Part shown: in pieces, positions 4,991 to 7,564 of the stretch
How the letters are laid out: each line of letters starts with the position of its first letter
Position numbering within the stretch: the first letter of the stretch is position 1
NCBI GenBank assembly: GCA_021819345.1
Contig: JAKARG010000146.1
Location: 1 to 7,564 of the forward strand
DNA: 7,564 bases
Direction of reading: 5' to 3'
Origin: Actinomycetes bacterium
GTDB lineage: Bacteria; Actinomycetota; Acidimicrobiia; Acidimicrobiales; Palsa-688
The notes under the pieces: model-generated
Databases searched by the model: none
Seen by the model: only the letters and a program-made list of their open reading frames with translations
What the model was told of the DNA's origin: nothing
Translations under genes and position numbers: made by a program

Positions 4991-5995
4991 TTACCCACTG
5001 GACCTCCTTGCCGGCCGGCCAGCGTAGGACGTAACATCTGGTGACCTCGCCATCGGTAACTCCGTTGGCCCGACGGCCATCGTGAGGGGTTCGTTTCTTC
5101 GTTCCGGCGGCTGCCTCCTCGTCTGCCGGCTGGGCCCCCCGCCGGTAGTGGTCCAGCGCTGCGCCGAGGAGCAAACGGCGCGCACCTCGCAGGTCCGGCA
5201 GCGTCGGCCCGGGTCCGGTGTGTAGTCCCGGGCGCGGATGCGGGCGGCGGCGGTGGTGACGATCTGCTCGGCGGACGCCAGGTCGGCGGGAGTGGTGGGG
5301 ACCGGCTCTCGAGAGGTGGTGTCGAGGTCATGGACGTACGCCCCGCGGACATCGAGGCCCTCTCGTCGGCCGGCATCAGCGTAGACCTGTAGCTGCAGGT
5401 CGTAGTGGGCCGGCTCATTGGCGGTGGAGGTCTTGTAGTCGACGATGGCCAAGGCGGTGGGCACTCCGTCCTCGTGGTCCAAGATGACATCGGCACGGCC
5501 GGCCAGGGTGACGCCGTCGAGGTGCAGCTCGAAGGGACGTTCGACCTCCCAGACCCGCCGCAGGTCGTCGGGATGCTCGGCGGCGTAGGTGGTGACCAGC
5601 CGACGCGCCGCGTCCTTGAGCTGGCGGTGCAGCAGCCTGTTGGCGGTCGGCAGGAAGAAGCTGGCGTCCAAGATGGCGTCGATCTCGCTCGGGCCCGGCA
5701 TCTGCCCGCTGTCGCGGGTGGCCTCGGCGACCGCACGCATCCCGTGGTGAACGGCTTTGCCGTAGCCGAGCTCGGGGGCCAGGCGAGGTTGGAGGCCGAC
5801 CAGGTTGCGCAGCCGGAAGGCCATGCCGCACCAACACTCGGTTCTCGGCGTCGGCGGCCGCCAGCACGACCTCGTCGGGCTGGCCAGCGAGGTCTCGTCG
5901 TAGACCGTGTCGGCGTCGGCGTCGGCGTCGGCGCCGGCCTCGCCGGACGTGTCTGCGGCGCGGTGGGGGAGGTTCTCGTCGAGCTCGAACCTCAC
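4991..5995 (-). CDS. Chimeric ORF: DUF5615 toxin N-terminus fused to a RecB/Cas4-type PD-(D/E)XK nuclease domain
   Basis: The 334-residue frame starts at GTG 5995 with a GAGG site 5 nt upstream. Residues 1-40 (MRFELDENLPHRAAD...) are the start of a DUF5615 PIN-like toxin, followed by about 15 residues of out-of-frame sequence. From about residue 54 it reads CWCGMAFRLRNLVG and continues as a RecB-family nuclease: H83/H84 (GKAVHHG), D169 (GRADVIL), D186 and K188 (AIVDYKTS), QLQVY (201-205), and C266-x2-C269-x5-C275. With Cys54 or Cys56 these could hold a 4Fe-4S cluster as in AddB and Cas4. Such domains normally end UvrD/PcrA-like helicases of actinobacteria; here the helicase is missing. The tail after about residue 280 is not family-like. 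The nuclease part looks complete, so a free exonuclease is possible, but it may simply be a fusion fossil. Confidence 0.7.
   Translation of the reverse strand: MRFELDENLPHRAADTSGEAGADADADADTVYDETSLASPTRSCWRPPTPRTECWCGMAFRLRNLVGLQPRLAPELGYGKAVHHGMRAVAEATRDSGQMPGPSEIDAILDASFFLPTANRLLHRQLKDAARRLVTTYAAEHPDDLRRVWEVERPFELHLDGVTLAGRADVILDHEDGVPTALAIVDYKTSTANEPAHYDLQLQVYADAGRREGLDVRGAYVHDLDTTSREPVPTTPADLASAEQIVTTAAARIRARDYTPDPGRRCRTCEVRAVCSSAQRWTTTGGGPSRQTRRQPPERRNEPLTMAVGPTELPMARSPDVTSYAGRPARRSSG
5826..5995 (-). pseudogene. DUF5615 PIN-like toxin, frameshifted N-terminal remnant
   Basis: The first 40 codons match the DUF5615 start (LDENLPHRAAD, then DTVYDE). Near 5877-5881 the frame must shift by one base, as if one C or G were lost, to give PDEVVLAAADAENRVLVRHG, the next family block (usual form PDEEVLAAA...RVLVT). 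Similarity then ends at the join with the nuclease domain. DUF5615 proteins are PIN-like toxins usually paired with a small DUF433-type antitoxin; none is seen. The frame used by the chimera keeps the nuclease in frame only because of this shift. Confidence 0.65.
5909..5938. repeat. Hexanucleotide microsatellite (GTCGGC) in the toxin part
   Basis: GTCGGC is repeated four times (5909-5932), followed by the variant GCCGGC (5933-5938). On the minus strand it encodes an Ala-Asp run (GADADADADT) where relatives have a single HDADT-like segment. It points to slippage in a gene no longer under selection. Confidence 0.85.
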
Positions 5996-6093
5996 GGTCG
6001 CCTCAACGGCCGGAGGGCGCCAGCCGATGGACCTGACCAGCCAGAACGCGATGAAGGAGGACGCCAGGAAACGGGCAGCGCCGCCGGGTCGCC

Positions 6094-6139
6094 CACTCGT
6101 AATGCGTAGGTCAGCGGTCCGATTCCGCTCTCGGGCTCC
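6094..6139. repeat. attR: displaced 3' half of tRNA-Thr
   Basis: This segment is identical to tRNA positions 3101-3146 except for C at 6119 in place of T in the T-loop (the position of pseudouridine 55). After CTCC the tRNA copy has A (CCA) and this copy has G. It lacks the 5' half, so it is no tRNA gene. It marks the far end of the island and is probably the original chromosomal 3' end, free to mutate since integration. Confidence 0.9.
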
Positions 6140-6452
6140 GAGGAAAGTGCAGTCCAGGGCCTCGCTCGCTATCAGTGTGCCGCCACTGCCCTATGGTTCT
6201 CCTGGGAGGAGGACGGGAGGATCTGGTACGGCTATGCAATCGTGCACGGGTTGCGTCGGCGGGCTGGGCGGTGGCTGGCTCTGCTGGTCGTCGAGCGTGG
6301 CGCCCGGTCGGCGCCATCTGGCGGTGCCCGGCGCGGCGGGCTTCTTCTCCCGGGCGGAGTGGTCCCTGCTGTACTTCGCCGCCGGTCTCCTCGCTGCGCT
6401 CGCCGGACATCTGCAGGCGTTGCCCGATAATGGTGCCTCCGCTACTGCCTGA
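6140..6452 (+). pseudogene. Possible frameshifted remnant of an unrecognised small gene
   Basis: Frame 2 gives ALWFSWEEDGRIWYGYAIVH followed by GLRRRAGRWLALLVVERG, which looks protein-like, up to about 6310. The best continuation is in the next frame: AGFFSRAEWSLLYFAAGLLA and AGHLQALPDNG, ending at TGA 6450-6452, with G/C-rich third positions. No start codon lies in the first frame before 6242. I do not recognise the family. It may be the chromosomal gene cut by island insertion or a frameshifted hypothetical. It overlaps the start of the vsr-like gene. Confidence 0.3.
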
Positions 6453-6921
6453 CCGGGCACGGGATCGTCCGGCTGCTTCTTCCGAGGCTGCCCAGCGCAG
6501 GATGGGGCGCCAGGGACGACGTGACACGGCCCCGGAGCTGGCCCTCCGTCGGGAACTGTGGAGGAGGGGCCTCCGCTACCGGGTGGATGCCGCACCGACA
6601 CCAGGTCGGCGTCGGGCCGATCTGGTTTTCGCTCGGGCGAGGGTGGCGGTCTACGTCGACGGTTGCTTCTGGCACCGCTGCCCGGAGCACTCCACCGCTC
6701 CGACGAGCAACCGGGCCTGGTGGGCCGCAAAGCTCGACGCCAACGTCGCCAGGGACCGCGCAACCGACGACGAACTGGAGGCGGCCGGCTGGGTCGTGGT
6801 GCGGGTCTGGGAGCACGAGGACCCCCTGGAGGCGGCCGAACGGGTCCAAGGGGCGGTGAACAGCTCGGCCCAAGGGGGGCGAAGATCGCCGACGATCCGC
6901 CCGTCTCGCCCGTTGCGATGA
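6430..6921 (+). CDS. vsr: Very short patch repair (Vsr) endonuclease
   Basis: From ATG 6430 the protein is 163 residues. RRMGRQGRRDTAPELALRRE (about residues 24-43) is the N-terminal Vsr block with the conserved glutamate. RADLVF carries the catalytic aspartate, VYVDGCFWHRCPEH is the hallmark GCFWH motif with the zinc and active-site histidine/cysteine residues, and WVVVRVWEHED ends the fold. Vsr enzymes nick 5' of the T in T:G mismatches that arise by deamination of 5-methylcytosine at a cognate methyltransferase site, starting short-patch repair. They usually lie next to a DNA cytosine methyltransferase, but none is visible here. ATG 6430 keeps the SSEAAQRRM segment also seen in relatives; ATG 6502 is an alternative. 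Its Shine-Dalgarno is poor. It follows the island end, so it could belong to the chromosome or to an older insertion. Confidence 0.88.
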   Translation: MVPPLLPDRARDRPAASSEAAQRRMGRQGRRDTAPELALRRELWRRGLRYRVDAAPTPGRRRADLVFARARVAVYVDGCFWHRCPEHSTAPTSNRAWWAAKLDANVARDRATDDELEAAGWVVVRVWEHEDPLEAAERVQGAVNSSAQGGRRSPTIRPSRPLR

Positions 6922-6943
6922 TGCGTTAGTAGCGGCACGACCT

Positions 6944-7092
6944 CTGACCCGCGCGGCTGCTCCGTCGTAGTAGGCCTCGAGCGAGCCGCAGGAATCGAAG
7001 TGGTCGCCCTCTCCTGCAGCGAGGGCCACCGGGAGGTACCGGTCGCGGGAGGAGCCGAGCAGCACCAGCGCTGCCTCGGCCGTCTCGGCACC
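6944..7092 (-). pseudogene. Codon-biased gene fossil, unrecognised
   Basis: On the minus strand this stretch reads ETAEAALVLLGSSRDRYLPV, then ALAAGEGDHFDSCGSLEAYY, with almost every codon ending in G or C and a balanced residue mix. Both flanks in the same frame become arginine-rich shadow sequence, and no start codon or Shine-Dalgarno is near. The stretch lies in the 269-bp gap between vsr and the WhiB-like gene (6922-7190), which otherwise holds nothing clear. It is probably the remains of a deleted gene; no function is proposed. Confidence 0.35.
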
Positions 7093-7190
7093 ACGGCTCC
7101 ACCCTCGCCGTGCCCGAAGCTCCGCTTTGCAACTCCCCAGTGGCCATCGGGGGCTCCAGCGGGCTGCTCCGCAACAAAATGGGGGCTGGG

Positions 7191-7511
7191 ATGAGTCGAA
7201 CCTCGCACGGTGGTGGTCTGGCCGATGCAGGGTACGGCTACGAGCCGGAGCGAACCGGCTGGTACCTCCGGGCAGCTTGTGCCGAGGCAGACCCGAGGAT
7301 CTTCTTTCCGGTGGGTAGCGGCGAGGAAGCTCTGGGAGCCACGGCCGAGGCGAAGTCGATCTGCGCACATTGTCCGGTGTGTGCCGAGTGCCGGAGCTTC
7401 GCCCTCACGACCAACCAGCAGTACGGGATCTGGGGCGGTTTGGACGAGGAGGAGCGCCGTGTGGTGCGGCGCAGATGGCGCATGGGTGCAGGGGTGGATC
7501 GCTACGAGTAG
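7191..7511 (+). CDS. WhiB-family iron-sulfur transcriptional regulator
   Basis: From ATG 7191 the protein is 106 residues, normal for the family. The Wbl domain shows WYLRAACAEADPRIFFP (C30), then AKSICAHCPVCAEC (C58, C61, C67) as the four 4Fe-4S ligands, the GIWGG turn (79-83), and the basic segment RRVVRRRWRM that contacts DNA. A fifth cysteine, C64, sits inside the CxxCPVxxxC motif. Wbl proteins bind the principal sigma factor and steer transcription in development, redox stress or antibiotic resistance in Actinobacteria. The frame is open upstream to 7110; ATG 7179 is another possible start, but the conserved domain begins well inside either. No operator can be named. Confidence 0.93.
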   Translation: MSRTSHGGGLADAGYGYEPERTGWYLRAACAEADPRIFFPVGSGEEALGATAEAKSICAHCPVCAECRSFALTTNQQYGIWGGLDEEERRVVRRRWRMGAGVDRYE

Positions 7512-7564
7512 CTCGCCGGCCGGCCCGCGCATACGAGGTGCGCCGCCCGGCCGCGAGACATTGG

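Larger units (their letters stand above)
3101..6139. mobile_element. Degenerate tRNA-Thr-integrated genomic island, about 3 kb
   Basis: The element is bounded by a 46-bp direct repeat made of the tRNA-Thr 3' half. It has the classic layout: integrase next to the intact tRNA, an excisionase-like HTH gene, and cargo. The cargo is toxin-antitoxin and nuclease remnants on the opposite strand. No replication, conjugation or capsid gene is visible. The integrase is broken and two or three gene junctions look like deletion fusions, so this is a decayed island rather than an active one. It could be re-mobilised only by a related integrase supplied in trans, which is inference. Confidence 0.85.

Noticed and set aside
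4836..5174. Minus-strand frame of 112 residues overlapping the tail of the chimeric ORF
   Set aside because: It has a moderately good codon pattern in the middle (VTRCYVLRWPAGKEVQWVKL), but its start overlaps the nuclease cysteine region and no family is recognised. The stretch 4808-4990 otherwise holds nothing clear.
6094..6147. A second tRNA-Thr gene
   Set aside because: Only the 3' half is present. The upstream acceptor and D-arm sequence is missing, and the T-loop is mutated.
5907..6452. A single plus-strand gene across the attR site
   Set aside because: It joins antisense toxin sequence, the tRNA repeat and chromosomal flank; the frame is open by composition only.
7185..7212. A reverse-strand tRNA T-arm (GGTTCGA) just at the WhiB start
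   Set aside because: The flanking bases do not pair into a T stem and no other cloverleaf arm is present.

Overview
The window looks like chromosomal DNA from a high-GC actinobacterium. It carries a WhiB-family iron-sulfur regulator, a marker of Actinobacteria. Codons end strongly in G or C, and several starts sit a few bases after a TANNNT -10 box, as in leaderless actinobacterial transcripts. A member of the Acidimicrobiia is a reasonable guess, but the sequence does not prove it.

Left chromosomal part (1-3071). The 5' end of an S9-type peptidase gene runs off the left edge on the minus strand. It diverges from a two-gene plus-strand operon: a GcvT-fold aminomethyltransferase-like protein (452-1573) and a class V PLP aminotransferase resembling isopenicillin N epimerase (1570-2865). 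The aminotransferase has no in-frame ATG/GTG/TTG upstream of its conserved N-terminus. Its best start is a CTG overlapping the upstream stop, just after a consensus Shine-Dalgarno. The following 200 bases hold a 21-bp tandem repeat, a long imperfect hairpin and a terminator-like stem-loop. Then comes an intact tRNA-Thr(CGT) with encoded CCA (3072-3147).

Integrated element (about 3101-6139). The 3' half of the tRNA is repeated at 6094-6139 (46 bp, one mismatch). The pair forms attL and attR of a roughly 3 kb genomic-island remnant. Next to the tRNA is a tyrosine integrase broken by a frameshift, a stop codon and probably internal deletion. From the other end, reading back toward the integrase, come a chimeric ORF, an intact VapB-type antitoxin, the N-terminal stub of a VapC PIN toxin, and an intact excisionase-like HTH protein. 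The chimeric ORF joins the N-terminus of a DUF5615 PIN-like toxin to a RecB/Cas4-type PD-(D/E)XK nuclease domain that keeps all visible catalytic and cysteine motifs. The element appears to have been shrunk by several gene-fusing deletions, so it is unlikely to move by itself.

Right chromosomal part (6140-7564). A frameshifted gene fragment is followed by a Vsr-type mismatch endonuclease with no methyltransferase partner in view. Then come an antisense, strongly codon-biased fossil of an unrecognised gene and a complete WhiB-like regulator with one extra cysteine.

The strongest leads are the deletion-made toxin::nuclease chimera, the att-flanked degenerate island with an orphan antitoxin, and the CTG-initiated aminotransferase. 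Two single-base frameshifts and the odd start could in part be assembly errors, so read-level checking matters.
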